From Ignavibacteriota bacterium (GTDB lineage: Bacteria > Bacteroidota > Ignavibacteria > Ignavibacteriales > Melioribacteraceae), in the NCBI GenBank assembly GCA_016716225.1, contig JADJWT010000001.1, forward strand, positions 1,994,501 to 2,058,500: a stretch of DNA of 64,000 nucleotides. The letters are read 5' to 3'. Below, in pieces: positions 25,646-35,763 of the stretch. Positions within the stretch are counted from its first letter, which is position 1; each line of letters opens with the position of its first letter. The notes beneath the pieces were generated by a model that was given only the letters and a program-made list of their open reading frames with translations, was not told the origin of the DNA and ran no database searches. Position numbers and translations under genes: made by a program.

Positions 25646-26656
25646 TTAATAATTTTTAATATTGGTAAAATCGGTATCTGTTATTAAATTTCTTAAAGGA
25701 TCGCTAAAATACTTCTGAACTTCATGCGTATAATAATAAATGATCCTATAATTAGAAATGGAATTGTTTTTTGAATAAAATGTATCTACACCCTTATTAA
25801 TTTCTAAAGCAATTTTATCATCAAACATAATAAATCTGTCATGATCAAGTTTAGCGCTTCTATCGCAAAGCAATATTTCAACTTTTACATTATCAATTGA
25901 TTTAATTGATTCTAAAATTTGCTCTTTAATTTCATGTTGTGAATATGCATGATGAGAATGAATCGATTTATGTTCACCTTTACGGGTAATAATTTTTAAT
26001 TTAATATTTGAATTAATTTCAGCAATTACTTCGGCAAACTGTTTTAATCCATTCAAATAATTATCATCCCATTTTTCAAATAAGATAGTATCCAAAATAA
26101 TAATTTCATGTGTACAAAGATTTATAATTGGGTGCCACATTTTTTTTATTATATTTTTTCCAATTTCAAATGAAAGCTCCAACTCACTTTCATAACAAGT
26201 CTTAATAAAATTTTCTTTATAGTACCCATTTGTTCGGTAATTAAAAATATTAATAAAAGAGTATTCTGAAATGTCGGCTGTTGTCAGCACAAATGATGGG
26301 AAATTTGAAATATACTTTTTGATCTCATTAATATTCTTGTCCAAATTACAACTATGCTCATCACAATCACAATTTCTGTTTTTGATATAAAAATGGTTTT
26401 TCTCTATTTTATCAAACCATAATACTTCTAACTCTTTCTTAAGAATCTCATCATCCGCTTCGCTTAATAAGTTTTTGTGTATCTCCTTTACTTCACATGC
26501 AAGATTATTAAATCTCTGCTCATCACTGCAATCAACTAAAATAGAATTTTTATTTATCGCATCAATAATATTGTTAGTTTTTTCTAAGCCTATTTCTAGA
26601 TCATTTTCAAAGAGGTTATAGAAAAAATTATCCTCAAAAGTATAAGTAAAAACCAT
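25646..26656 (-). CDS. Unknown protein with PLD-like/MIT_C-type C-terminus
   Basis: 336 residues. The C-terminal third has LLCDRSAKLDHDRFIMFDDKIALEINKGVDTF. An HDR motif followed by a strand and a GxD turn is reminiscent of the phospholipase-D-like fold that ends MIT_C-type proteins (tentative). A cluster of Cys and His at about 112-127 (CDCDEHSC) may bind metal. The N-terminal part is not recognised. Its start overlaps the stop of the AAA ATPase gene by one base. The pair therefore looks like an ATPase plus effector, the plan of many two-gene defence systems. A nuclease role is an inference. Confidence 0.6.
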   Translation of the reverse strand: MVFTYTFEDNFFYNLFENDLEIGLEKTNNIIDAINKNSILVDCSDEQRFNNLACEVKEIHKNLLSEADDEILKKELEVLWFDKIEKNHFYIKNRNCDCDEHSCNLDKNINEIKKYISNFPSFVLTTADISEYSFINIFNYRTNGYYKENFIKTCYESELELSFEIGKNIIKKMWHPIINLCTHEIIILDTILFEKWDDNYLNGLKQFAEVIAEINSNIKLKIITRKGEHKSIHSHHAYSQHEIKEQILESIKSIDNVKVEILLCDRSAKLDHDRFIMFDDKIALEINKGVDTFYSKNNSISNYRIIYYYTHEVQKYFSDPLRNLITDTDFTNIKNY

Positions 26657-28347
26657 TATCCAATCTCATCTATTCGTTCTTCAAAAAATCCTTTTGGCCA
26701 TTTTTCATTAAATCTTCCTCTCTCATTTACAGTTATTTTCTTAACATTGGTAAATATATCATCATTATCGATGTAGTAAATGTTTAGTTGTTCAGGAGTT
26801 AACTTTAGTGACTTGTCATCACTTTTTGAAGCATTTCTAACCCTTCTTAATAATCTCAAAATAAAATGTTCACTATGAGTTTCAATTAAGTAAATTGCTT
26901 CTGGATTTTTGTTGATCCCGTCAATAAATAAATCTGCAAGTTCAACTTGTAAAGCCGGATGAATATGCAGTTCAGGCTGCTCTATTGCCAATATTGGATT
27001 TTTTTGTGTTAATACAGCAATAATAATTGGAAGAACTTGAGAAATACCAATACCAACATCATGAGGCTTTACTTCTATTTTAAGATTGTTTTCAAATAAA
27101 GCCCAAATTGAATTGTCATCAATTTTCTTATTAAGTGATTTATCAAATTTATCAAATCCATCTTTTATTTCTTTATAGATATTAAATTCTAAACTATTTT
27201 GAAAAAGCGGGACATCTAAATCAACACTTTCAAATATTTGTTTTATTTGTTGTAATATTTCTTCTTCGGAATTATTCAACAAGCTTTTTAATTCTACCGA
27301 AGTTAAAGAAGTAAGTTCTTTTTTAAGTTTAAAATGATAATTGATCTTTAATTTTTGCAGCCATTCATTCAGTAAAATATAATTCACTTTTCTATTCAGA
27401 ATTAAATCCCAAGCGGCTAAACCATTTGACCATCGTTCAATTTCATCTTCAAAATGTGGATCATAATTTCTGGGCGGTATTTCTCTTATTGGACCAATAT
27501 ATCTAAATCGGTTTAGTTCATCTTTTGCAAGAATGCCAACGCTTAAAATTACTTTCTTATATAATTCAATAATTTCATAGTAATTTTCATGTAATTCATT
27601 TGCTGTTTGTTTAGTATCAAACCAGTCCATTTCACTAGATGATAAAACTCCTTGTTCAAAAAATATATCTTCGTCAAGATTTGGGATAACAGAAGAATTA
27701 CCCTTTATATTAATCCTAAACTCATCCTCACTTATAGCTGAATCCAAACCAAGAGCACTTAAAAATAATTCAATATTGTCGGAGAATGTATCATATCCCC
27801 TTATAACAGGATGGTTAATATTTAAATTAGATATATAAGTATGTAAGTTTCTGGGACTATTATAATCAAGACTGATAGAAATAAAATCTTCGTCATTGAT
27901 ATCAATACTATAATAAGTAGCTTCGGCTCTATTTAAAGTATCAATCCATTTCACGTGTATCATTAATGCTGCTGATTTAACTTGAGTGCTAAAATCAGTA
28001 AATATATCAAATCTATTTTTCTCTGAATCTAAGTCATCTGCCACATTTTGAGCCCCAGGTAAGTCTCCCATACTTAAATCAAATTCTAATTCCATTACAA
28101 TAGGAATGCTTAGATCATGATTAAACACAAAATTCTTAAATCCGCCTAAATCTATTGCATTTCCGCCAAGTTTGGTTCCTCTTGGTGAATAATTTCTTCT
28201 ATCTAGTATTTCTTTCAAGTAATGTATTACTTGAATTACTGAACTCTTGCCGGCACTGTTAGGTCCAAATAACAAAGTAATCGGCTTCAATTCAATTTCA
28301 TCAAAGATCTTACCTTTAAATCCGGAGAAATTAATTTTCTTTAACAT
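26656..28347 (-). CDS. AAA ATPase, DUF3696/OLD-like
   Basis: 563 residues. It opens with the ABC/SMC-like strand LKKINFSGFKGKIFDEIELKPITLLFGPNSAGKSSVI (Walker A near 29-36). Near the end it has VGIGISQVLPIIIAVL, the Walker B ILAIEQPELHIHPALQ and the IETHSEHFILRLLRRV motif. This is the plan of overcoming-lysogenization-defect and DUF3696 ATPases, sensors in several phage-defence systems (for example the ATPase of PARIS or Gabija-like pairs). There is no TOPRIM nuclease domain, so the partner encoded immediately downstream is the likely effector. The gene lies two bases after HsdS. Confidence 0.85.
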   Translation of the reverse strand: MLKKINFSGFKGKIFDEIELKPITLLFGPNSAGKSSVIQVIHYLKEILDRRNYSPRGTKLGGNAIDLGGFKNFVFNHDLSIPIVMELEFDLSMGDLPGAQNVADDLDSEKNRFDIFTDFSTQVKSAALMIHVKWIDTLNRAEATYYSIDINDEDFISISLDYNSPRNLHTYISNLNINHPVIRGYDTFSDNIELFLSALGLDSAISEDEFRINIKGNSSVIPNLDEDIFFEQGVLSSSEMDWFDTKQTANELHENYYEIIELYKKVILSVGILAKDELNRFRYIGPIREIPPRNYDPHFEDEIERWSNGLAAWDLILNRKVNYILLNEWLQKLKINYHFKLKKELTSLTSVELKSLLNNSEEEILQQIKQIFESVDLDVPLFQNSLEFNIYKEIKDGFDKFDKSLNKKIDDNSIWALFENNLKIEVKPHDVGIGISQVLPIIIAVLTQKNPILAIEQPELHIHPALQVELADLFIDGINKNPEAIYLIETHSEHFILRLLRRVRNASKSDDKSLKLTPEQLNIYYIDNDDIFTNVKKITVNERGRFNEKWPKGFFEERIDEIG

Positions 28348-28349
28348 TT

Positions 28350-29510
28350 TTACAACTCTCCCTTAAATGCTCTTTGCATTAGTGAGTTAAATAGGTTTTC
28401 TGATTCTTCTAGACTTTGCTGGTATTTTTCTTTTAGCTTTTCTGTTTTTTCTACTATTTCAGCAAATTTGTTTTGGAGTTCGGGTGGAGGAATTGGAAAC
28501 ATAAATTCATTTACTACACTCATAGGTGGAAAATTTGGAATACCGCTGCCTCTTTGCGAACTGAACATTCTATTTTGTATACCGCGATAACTAAAAACAA
28601 ATTTGAAATATTTGTTATTAATGACACTTTTGTCTAATGTAATTTTTAATAAGGCTTGATTTATAACACCAATTGGTGAATCTTGAGGAACTTCAGCTAA
28701 TTTTCCTAAATAAACTCCAGAACAGCTAATTATAAAGTCACCAGGTTGAACTTTAAATGCCTTTAGTTCTTCGAATTTATTTTCATCAATAAAATATCTT
28801 TGATAAGAAAAATCGTTATTTAATGCGTGATATTGTTCATAAACTAAATAGCCTTCTGGGACAAATATATCTTTTCTTAATGAACTTCCAAACGGTCCTC
28901 TTCTTATAGCATTATCTTCCTCTTTTGCCAATTTCTTAAATGGCAGTTCATTCCAATTAAATGGATTCTGAACCGGATCACCAAACATTTCTAAAAATGT
29001 GGAGCGGAGAAATTCATCTGCAAGTTTTATTGTTTCTTTTCTTTTTTTACGGATTGAATCGGCTTTGTCGAGTAGTACGACTATATTTTGTTGATTTTTT
29101 TTATCTTTCGGAATAATAAATTCAATATCCTCCAAGACATCACGCTTTATATGAGGTATCGTAGCCCCATTTGTATTGTCTCTTAGGAATTGATATTTTG
29201 ATTGTAATACCTTGCCGACCAATTCAGGTAGAACATTTGAATCAATTACATTTAATGATGCTAATGTACTTCCAATTATTCCTTCTAGACCGAATGACAC
29301 TGTACCAGCATTTGCACCATCCCAAGCAATAATTATATCTTGCTTTTTTACTTCAACACCATCTTCAGTTGTATATTTTAGATTATTATCATTTCTTAAA
29401 TCATCAATTTGAATAAACCTTTTACTATTCTTAGTTGGTTTATCAAAAATTTGATTTACTTTTTTCCCTTTTTTTATTTTGACAATTTCACCTACTCGGT
29501 ACTTAATCAT
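28350..29510 (-). CDS. hsdS: Type I restriction-modification specificity subunit HsdS
   Basis: 386 residues with two target recognition domains (about 1-150 and 190-370), each followed by a conserved helix (KDKKNQQNIVVLLDKADSIRKKRKETI and PPPELQNKFAEIVEKTEKLKEKY). The signature ADEFLRSTFLEMFGDP and the terminal LMQRAFKGEL are typical. It gives DNA sequence specificity to the HsdM2S methylase and HsdR2M2S nuclease. It overlaps the DUF1016 gene by four bases. The first recognition domain begins close to the N-terminus, which is common. Confidence 0.92.
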   Translation of the reverse strand: MIKYRVGEIVKIKKGKKVNQIFDKPTKNSKRFIQIDDLRNDNNLKYTTEDGVEVKKQDIIIAWDGANAGTVSFGLEGIIGSTLASLNVIDSNVLPELVGKVLQSKYQFLRDNTNGATIPHIKRDVLEDIEFIIPKDKKNQQNIVVLLDKADSIRKKRKETIKLADEFLRSTFLEMFGDPVQNPFNWNELPFKKLAKEEDNAIRRGPFGSSLRKDIFVPEGYLVYEQYHALNNDFSYQRYFIDENKFEELKAFKVQPGDFIISCSGVYLGKLAEVPQDSPIGVINQALLKITLDKSVINNKYFKFVFSYRGIQNRMFSSQRGSGIPNFPPMSVVNEFMFPIPPPELQNKFAEIVEKTEKLKEKYQQSLEESENLFNSLMQRAFKGEL

Positions 29511-30667
29511 ATTCCCTTCAATAATGTTTTCTGTGTCCTCTTCAATTCATCAACTAATACTTTTTCATCCGGCAATTTTAATTTATACTCTGCGGCTAAA
29601 ACTTTATTTGGTAATCCTTCAAGAGAATATTTTGCAACAGCATTATCCTTTTGCGCACAAAGTATTAATCCAACAGGCGGGTTTTCATCTTTGTTTGTCC
29701 AGTTATCTTTTGCATAGTTTAAGTACATATGCATTTGTCCGGCATTGGCGTGTGTAAACTTCCCAACTTTCAAATCAATAACAACAAGGCATTTTAACTT
29801 TCGGTGAAAAAAGAGGAGATCAATTCTATACCATTCTGTTCCAATGCGCAATCTTTTTTGTCGACCTATAAAAGCAAAATCACTTCCCAATTCCAAAAGA
29901 AAATTTTCCAAATGCGTTATAAGTGCTTCTTCTAAATCGTTTTCAGAGTATTCATCTTTCAAACCCAAAAACTCAAGTATGTAAGGATCCTTTATTTCTT
30001 CTTCCGGAGTAACTAAATCATCCTTAATTGCTTTTTCACCTTTTTTCAGCATTGCTGCTTTATTCTTAGATAGCAATGATCTTTCATAAAATTGTGAGGA
30101 TATTTGTCGGTTTAACTGCCTTACCGACCAGCCGTTTCTCAATGTTTCTTTCTCGTAAAATATTCGTGCTTCCGTATCTTTTACCGTAATTAAACTAACA
30201 TATTGAGACCATGATAATGTAAAGTTTTTTGAAAGTATTTCGAAAACATTCTTTACATCGGGTTTATCGTTACTAACATTAGCTAAAGATTTAACAGACA
30301 GTGTCTGGCTTATCTCTGTTGTTTTTGAAGATTTGCCAGACGGTGTCTGGCTAATCTTTTGTATTGGGTAAAGTTCATAAAATTGTTTCATTAACTGTAA
30401 ATTTTGGCGGGAAAAACCTTTGCCATATTTTTTCTTAAGATCGGAAGAGAGATTTTCCAGCAGTTTATCGCCGTAATATTCTGATCTTTCCATTCCGTGA
30501 TATTCAAATTCTACAATACGCTTACCAACTAACCAGTATGAAGTTGTAAGAATTGCATTTACAGAAGTAGCAGTAAATTTGCGGGCACTATCCAGCAAAA
30601 TGCTTATTTCAGAAAAAAGACTTTTATAATCTTTCTGATCATCAGCCTTATTTTTTATTTTACCCAT
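29507..30667 (-). CDS. DUF1016/YhcG-type PD-(D/E)XK nuclease
   Basis: 386 residues. The N-terminal DUF1016 helical part (ILTTSYWLVGKRIVEFEYHG, YGDKLLENLSSDLKKKYGKGFSRQNL) is followed by a nuclease core with RIDLLFFHRKLKCLVVIDLKVGKF; the D...DxK pattern forms the active site. YhcG proteins are often embedded in type I restriction-modification operons. The linker at residues 105-125 repeats SQT(P/L)SxKS and is encoded by palindromic DNA (30295-30307 and 30335-30351). The linker is variable across the family. It overlaps HsdM by eight bases. Confidence 0.9.
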   Translation of the reverse strand: MGKIKNKADDQKDYKSLFSEISILLDSARKFTATSVNAILTTSYWLVGKRIVEFEYHGMERSEYYGDKLLENLSSDLKKKYGKGFSRQNLQLMKQFYELYPIQKISQTPSGKSSKTTEISQTLSVKSLANVSNDKPDVKNVFEILSKNFTLSWSQYVSLITVKDTEARIFYEKETLRNGWSVRQLNRQISSQFYERSLLSKNKAAMLKKGEKAIKDDLVTPEEEIKDPYILEFLGLKDEYSENDLEEALITHLENFLLELGSDFAFIGRQKRLRIGTEWYRIDLLFFHRKLKCLVVIDLKVGKFTHANAGQMHMYLNYAKDNWTNKDENPPVGLILCAQKDNAVAKYSLEGLPNKVLAAEYKLKLPDEKVLVDELKRTQKTLLKGI

Positions 30668-32180
30668 TATTAATTAACTCTTTAATTTCTGCAATATCTT
30701 TATTTATTTCATTTTCCAGTGAAGTTATTTTATTAATAATAAATTCCGGTTTATCATATTCTAGTTCTTTATACTTAATTTCTTTATATCTGCTAATGCT
30801 TAAATCATATTTATTCTCTCTAATTTCATCTGCACTTACAAAGAAAGATTTTGCAGATCTATCAATTTTTTTACTTTCATCTCTTTTTTTGTATTGCTCA
30901 ATTACATCAGGCAAATCATTCTCTTTAATTGGCTGCCGTTTATCATCTAAAGAAAATCCATCATTTTCTACATTGTAATACCAAACATTTTTTGTACTTC
31001 CGCCTTTTGTAAAAATTAGTATTCCCGTACTAACACCGGCATAGGGCTTAAATACACCGGAAGGTAAAGAAATAACCGCTTCAAGCTGGTTATTTTCAAT
31101 TAGTTCTTCACGCAAAGCAACGTGAGCTTTGGAAGCTCCAAATAAAACTCCATCGGGAACAATAACAGCAGCTTTTCCGCCTAGTGTTAACATTCGTAAA
31201 ATGAGAAAGTTAAAAAGTAATTCAGTTTTTTTAGTTTTAACTTTTGCAATTAAAGAAGGTTCAACATCTTCTGCATCCAAACTTCCTTTAAATGGCGGAT
31301 TTGCAAGAATTATATTAAAACTATTTTCTGCATACTTTGGAAATCTTTCAATAAATCTACCGCTTAAAGAATCTTGATTATGTATTTGGGGATTATCAAT
31401 TCCGTGCAGCATTAAATTCATTGCGGCAATTCTTAACATTGTTGCATCAAAATCAAATCCGGTTAATAATTCTTTTTGAATATGTTCGTTATGGTCAAAT
31501 AATAAATCACCGGGATAAAATTTAGAACCGTCTTCTCTTGTTTCCACAAATTCGGGAGAAGTAAATTTTTTATTTATATATAAAAGCGACTCAAATAAAA
31601 AACCGCCGGTTCCGCAAGCAGGATCACAAATTCTATCTTTGGGTTTTGGATCAATAAGTTCAACCATCATTTGAATAATATGACGCGGTGTTCTAAACTG
31701 TCCCGCAATTCCCGATGTTTGAAGTTTGCTTAAAAGATATTCATAAAGATCACCTTTTGTATCACCTTTCTGTAAGGGTAAAGCATCTATAGTTTCAACA
31801 GCCATAACAAGCAGACTTGGTTTAACAATCATTAACTGAGCATCTTTCATATACTCAGAAAATGTTGATCCGTTTTGAATTGCTCTCTTAAAATGAGGAA
31901 ACACTTCATCCCTAACTGTTACCAATAATTTTTGCGGATCAGAAATTTGTTTTAAGCTTTTCCAACGAAAATGCTGTTCATTATTTTTAAATATTGGATT
32001 CGGATATTGCTGATTTATTTGCTGAAATTTTCTTTCGTTGTTGCTCTCTTTTATATCCAACATGCGTGCAAACATTAAAAATGTAATTTGTTCAATTACA
32101 GTAAACGGATTAGTAATTCCACCGGTCCAAAAGTCAGTCCAAAGTTTATCTATTTTACTTCTCAGTTCAGCATTTAACAT
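30660..32180 (-). CDS. hsdM: Type I restriction-modification methyltransferase HsdM
   Basis: 506 residues. The N-terminal helical domain (LRSKIDKLWTDFWTGGI) is followed by SAM motif I DPACGTGGFLFES and the N6-adenine motif IV NIILANPPFKG. The sequence LLSKLQTSGIAGQFRTPRHIIQMMVELI is diagnostic of HsdM. It methylates adenine at sites chosen by HsdS. It follows HsdR by 18 bases and is intact. Confidence 0.95.
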   Translation of the reverse strand: MLNAELRSKIDKLWTDFWTGGITNPFTVIEQITFLMFARMLDIKESNNERKFQQINQQYPNPIFKNNEQHFRWKSLKQISDPQKLLVTVRDEVFPHFKRAIQNGSTFSEYMKDAQLMIVKPSLLVMAVETIDALPLQKGDTKGDLYEYLLSKLQTSGIAGQFRTPRHIIQMMVELIDPKPKDRICDPACGTGGFLFESLLYINKKFTSPEFVETREDGSKFYPGDLLFDHNEHIQKELLTGFDFDATMLRIAAMNLMLHGIDNPQIHNQDSLSGRFIERFPKYAENSFNIILANPPFKGSLDAEDVEPSLIAKVKTKKTELLFNFLILRMLTLGGKAAVIVPDGVLFGASKAHVALREELIENNQLEAVISLPSGVFKPYAGVSTGILIFTKGGSTKNVWYYNVENDGFSLDDKRQPIKENDLPDVIEQYKKRDESKKIDRSAKSFFVSADEIRENKYDLSISRYKEIKYKELEYDKPEFIINKITSLENEINKDIAEIKELINNG

Positions 32181-32198
32181 TAATTTAATTCCTAAGAT

Positions 32199-35100
32199 TT
32201 ATTCTTCAGCTCTCGGCTGGTCTGCTTGATATGGGTAATTATTAATTTCTCTAACAATATTTATTATTTGTGATGCTTGATGTTCATTTGGGAAAACACC
32301 GTAAACTCCTTCTGTGTGTACGGTTGTAAATGGAGGTTCAAATAAAGTCTCTAATTTCAACGAGCCGTATTTTGCAATATGATTCTTTAACATCTGAATA
32401 AACTTTATTTGAGTAGCATTTAAGTTTGTTTGATTGTCTACAAATTTAGTGAATTGCTCATCTAAGAATTTTGAATCGAGTCCAATAATTCTTCTAATAG
32501 CCAAATCTAAATGTCCGGCAGTTTCCGGGTAAAATTCATAAAGTAATTCCAAGTTCAAATCCGGGTGTTGAGTTAAAACCAATGAGATCAATTCTTGAAT
32601 GTCTTTTTCATTTACCGGTTTACCGGATTTAATTTTTTGTAATGTCATACTTTCGCTAAACAATCTTGCTAAAACATCATCAACTCTTTCCTTATACTTT
32701 ACCATTTCAGTACCGATTTTTATCGGTGTGTATTTATTTATTTCTATATCGCTGTCTTCTACATCTATTATTGGTCTTGTTACTTGCGGTGTTACAACAT
32801 TATCACTAAATTTCATTATCGATCTCAACTCAAGTCTTATATTTTCTAAAGATTGAATAGTTGGATTTACCCAAAATTCATTATTAGTTACAAGCTTAAT
32901 TGTTTCAGATTTTTCTTTAACTTGGTTAATATTTTTTGATAATGAGTTTAGCTGCTCAATAATATCATCTTTAAAATCATGTATTTTACCGCTTTTTGTT
33001 AACACAGCTTTTTGAGTATTTGCAATAAGTAAATCAAACTTATAAGCTTCTGAGTTGCCTCTGACATCAATCCACTGCATTAATGGAGCAACAACACTTT
33101 GCAAAAGAATTTTTGTATCAGTTGAAAATTGTTGTATTACATTATTTGATTGTAACTTCTTCAGATCAATCATTTTTTCTTTAACGGAAACAGTATCAAT
33201 TTCCACTAAAGTATTTACATCTTTTAATAATAGGTCAGCAACAATGTTAAACGTATCTTTATCAAATTTTTCTAGTGCGGTTTCGGCCAAATCAAAACGG
33301 GCTTCAAATAATCTTTGAGTTAAAACTTTTGTTAGTGTAGGATCTTTTAGTTTATACTTAAAATCAAACCATTCAAAATTTCCCCAATGATCAAAAATTC
33401 TAAATGTTGTTTTATCTTCACCTGAACCGAATAAATCTTTTCTTATTCTTGTTCCTCTACCTATCATTTGCCAAAATTTAACGAATGATTTAACAGGTTT
33501 AGCAAAAACTAAGTTCAATATTTCGGGAACATCAATTCCCGTATCCATCATATCAACAGAAATAGCAATTGTTAAATTATGGTATTTAAAATCATCGATT
33601 AACTGATCAGCTCTTGGATCATAGTTATCAATGATTTTACAGAAGTTTCCACCGTAGTGAGGATACAACTCATTAAAAACTTCATCCATTAAAACCGCAT
33701 GTCTGTGGTTTCTTGCAAAGATAATCGTTTTACCTAATGAACCATCCGGCATTTTCATTCCGTGATCCATTAGGTTACGCAAAATTTCTCTATTAGTATC
33801 TCTATTAAAAATGTAATTATCAATTTTAGGTGAATCGTATTCAATCTCATCGGCAGCTTCACCGAGTTGATCTTCAAGTTCAAGCTGCTGCGATCTTGAC
33901 ATTTCAGAATATCTAATTCCTTCACGTAAAAATTTAGTTGTAACAGTAAAAACTTCAAATTTTGAAAGGTATGGAGGTTCGTGTGTTACAGCATCTTCGT
34001 AACTAAAATGAGCCGTTGGATCTTGAGGTCTACAATCAAACATTGTAAAAGTGCTTCTATGAACAAAATTAACTGGTGTTGCTGTTAATCCAATTTGGTA
34101 TGCGTCAAAATATTTGAACAATTCACTATAAACTTTGTAAATACTTCTATGTGATTCATCCGCAATTATCAGATCAAAAAAACCAACATCAAAATTTTGA
34201 AAATATTGATTCATTGCCGGATAGGTAGCAAGATAAATTCTACTTTCTTTATCATTTGCTGAATTAGCATTTAAAATAGTTAATGGTGCACCATCGATAA
34301 ATTCTCGAAATACATTTTTAGCTTGTTTTCTTAATTCTCTTCGGTCGCATAAAAATAAAACTCTTTTAACTCTATCAGATTTCATCATAACATCAACTAA
34401 AGAAACTGCAACTCTAGTTTTACCGGTTCCTGTTGCAAGAACAATTAAAGCTTTTCTTCTTTTAGATTCAAATTTTTCTAAAACTCTTTTTATCGCTTCT
34501 TTTTGATATAAACGATTTGTAATATCATTATTTATGCTAATTGTTGTTGGCTGTTTAGCACTATTCCTTTGATAGATTAAATAATGTAAACTATCTTTTG
34601 AGTACATTCCAAAAATTTCTCTAGGCGGTTCACCAGCTCTATCATTCCAAATAAATGTTTTGTATCCATTCGTATAAAATAAGATCGGTCTTTGACCATA
34701 TTTTTTTTCTAATCCATCTGCATAAAGCTCAGCTTGTTTTCTGCCAACAATTACATCTGCAGAAGTTTTTTTTGCTTCAATTACAGCAAGTGGTTTTTCA
34801 TTTTCCGGATCAAACAAAACATAATCAGATTTACCCTTAACAATCCCTTCATCATACACATATTCAGTGGGCCATTCTTGTTTAACTTCATCTGTCCCTT
34901 CACCATTAGCTCCAACTTTCCATCCAGCTGATGAAATCATGGAATCAATAATCAACCTGCGTGTTTGTTCTTCATTAAATTCAAGTTCATTTGCAACTTC
35001 TTGAGAATGTTCCTTAAATTGCTCAGAATTAAACTTACTTTTAGATAATTCTATGTTCTCATTTTTAATTTTTTCCAACTGATCTTTCAGTTCAAATAAT

Positions 35101-35585
35101 TCTCTTTCTTTATCATAAAGTCTTTTTTGAATCTCAAATGATTTTTCATCAAGTTTAGTTGGAGTTATATAATCAGAGAGTTCCTTTACATTACCACCGA
35201 GATAAGAAGCATAAATCCATTTGGCGATTTGATGTGCTTGTTTGATAACTTCTAAAATTAAAATACTATCAACAGCAGAGCCGTGTGCACCTCTGTTTCC
35301 AGTAATTCTAATTGAATGCAGGTAATGAATTACGGTTTGTGGCACAGAATTTTTAAATTCGTCAGTAGTTATAATATTGTACAGATTGGATTCTTCGAAA
35401 TCATTTTGAAGATTTAAAATCGTTGAAATAATGACTACTACTTTCTCCGCAAACAATCTTAGTTTTACAGCAGCGCTTGAAGGATCAGCATAAACATACT
35501 GTTCTGCAAAGTCACCAAGAATTGCTAATTCAGGTAATTTCTTTTCAAGAAATTTAAAGTTGCTTGTTGACACTAATTCAAACAT
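32199..35585 (-). CDS. hsdR: Type I restriction endonuclease subunit HsdR
   Basis: 1128 residues, somewhat long because of an N-terminal DUF4145-like helical domain (about 1-130) and a coiled coil (150-190). The nuclease domain has SDYVLFDPENEKPLAVIEAKKT (D...ExK). The helicase motor shows ATGTGKTRVA (motif I), IADESHR (II), IGLTATP (III), MDTGIDVPEI (V) and QMIGRGTRIR (VI). It translocates and cuts unmodified DNA with HsdM and HsdS. It is the first gene of a run of seven genes on this strand. The upstream region carries a sigma54-like element and a palindrome shared with the MBL operon, which is unusual for a restriction system. Confidence 0.95.
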   Translation of the reverse strand: MFELVSTSNFKFLEKKLPELAILGDFAEQYVYADPSSAAVKLRLFAEKVVVIISTILNLQNDFEESNLYNIITTDEFKNSVPQTVIHYLHSIRITGNRGAHGSAVDSILILEVIKQAHQIAKWIYASYLGGNVKELSDYITPTKLDEKSFEIQKRLYDKERELFELKDQLEKIKNENIELSKSKFNSEQFKEHSQEVANELEFNEEQTRRLIIDSMISSAGWKVGANGEGTDEVKQEWPTEYVYDEGIVKGKSDYVLFDPENEKPLAVIEAKKTSADVIVGRKQAELYADGLEKKYGQRPILFYTNGYKTFIWNDRAGEPPREIFGMYSKDSLHYLIYQRNSAKQPTTISINNDITNRLYQKEAIKRVLEKFESKRRKALIVLATGTGKTRVAVSLVDVMMKSDRVKRVLFLCDRRELRKQAKNVFREFIDGAPLTILNANSANDKESRIYLATYPAMNQYFQNFDVGFFDLIIADESHRSIYKVYSELFKYFDAYQIGLTATPVNFVHRSTFTMFDCRPQDPTAHFSYEDAVTHEPPYLSKFEVFTVTTKFLREGIRYSEMSRSQQLELEDQLGEAADEIEYDSPKIDNYIFNRDTNREILRNLMDHGMKMPDGSLGKTIIFARNHRHAVLMDEVFNELYPHYGGNFCKIIDNYDPRADQLIDDFKYHNLTIAISVDMMDTGIDVPEILNLVFAKPVKSFVKFWQMIGRGTRIRKDLFGSGEDKTTFRIFDHWGNFEWFDFKYKLKDPTLTKVLTQRLFEARFDLAETALEKFDKDTFNIVADLLLKDVNTLVEIDTVSVKEKMIDLKKLQSNNVIQQFSTDTKILLQSVVAPLMQWIDVRGNSEAYKFDLLIANTQKAVLTKSGKIHDFKDDIIEQLNSLSKNINQVKEKSETIKLVTNNEFWVNPTIQSLENIRLELRSIMKFSDNVVTPQVTRPIIDVEDSDIEINKYTPIKIGTEMVKYKERVDDVLARLFSESMTLQKIKSGKPVNEKDIQELISLVLTQHPDLNLELLYEFYPETAGHLDLAIRRIIGLDSKFLDEQFTKFVDNQTNLNATQIKFIQMLKNHIAKYGSLKLETLFEPPFTTVHTEGVYGVFPNEHQASQIINIVREINNYPYQADQPRAEE

Positions 35586-35660
35586 AGTTTATTAAAAGAT
35601 TTATTAAAATAACAAATGATTTAGATTTTCTAAAGATTAAGTTACTTTTGTAGGAAACTA

Positions 35661-35677
35661 TACACTTTCTGTGCCAG
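35661..35677 (-). promoter_or_regulatory. Sigma54-like -24/-12 element before HsdR
   Basis: The minus strand reads CTGGCACAGAAAGTGTA: TGGCAC at -24 and a G ten bases after GG, with GT instead of GC at -12. Its match to the element before the MBL gene is in TGGCA, GTG and spacing. The -12 position lies 77 bases before the HsdR start codon. No strong sigma70-type alternative is obvious in this stretch. Confidence 0.5.
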
Positions 35678-35749
35678 ACTAAGAAAATATGATTTTTAAA
35701 CTAAAATTGTATTTTGTTAAAAGGAGAGCGTTAGAGATATAATTATAGT

Positions 35750-35763
35750 GTTACTTAAGTAAC
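35750..35763. promoter_or_regulatory. Perfect 14-bp palindrome upstream of HsdR
   Basis: GTTACTTAAGTAAC is a perfect palindrome. Its centre (35756.5) is 94.5 bp from the -12 position of the HsdR promoter element, the same distance as the related site of the MBL operon. A degenerate half-site pair (35730-35743) lies 20 bp nearer the promoter. The remainder of 35586-35980 holds no gene. Confidence 0.6.
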
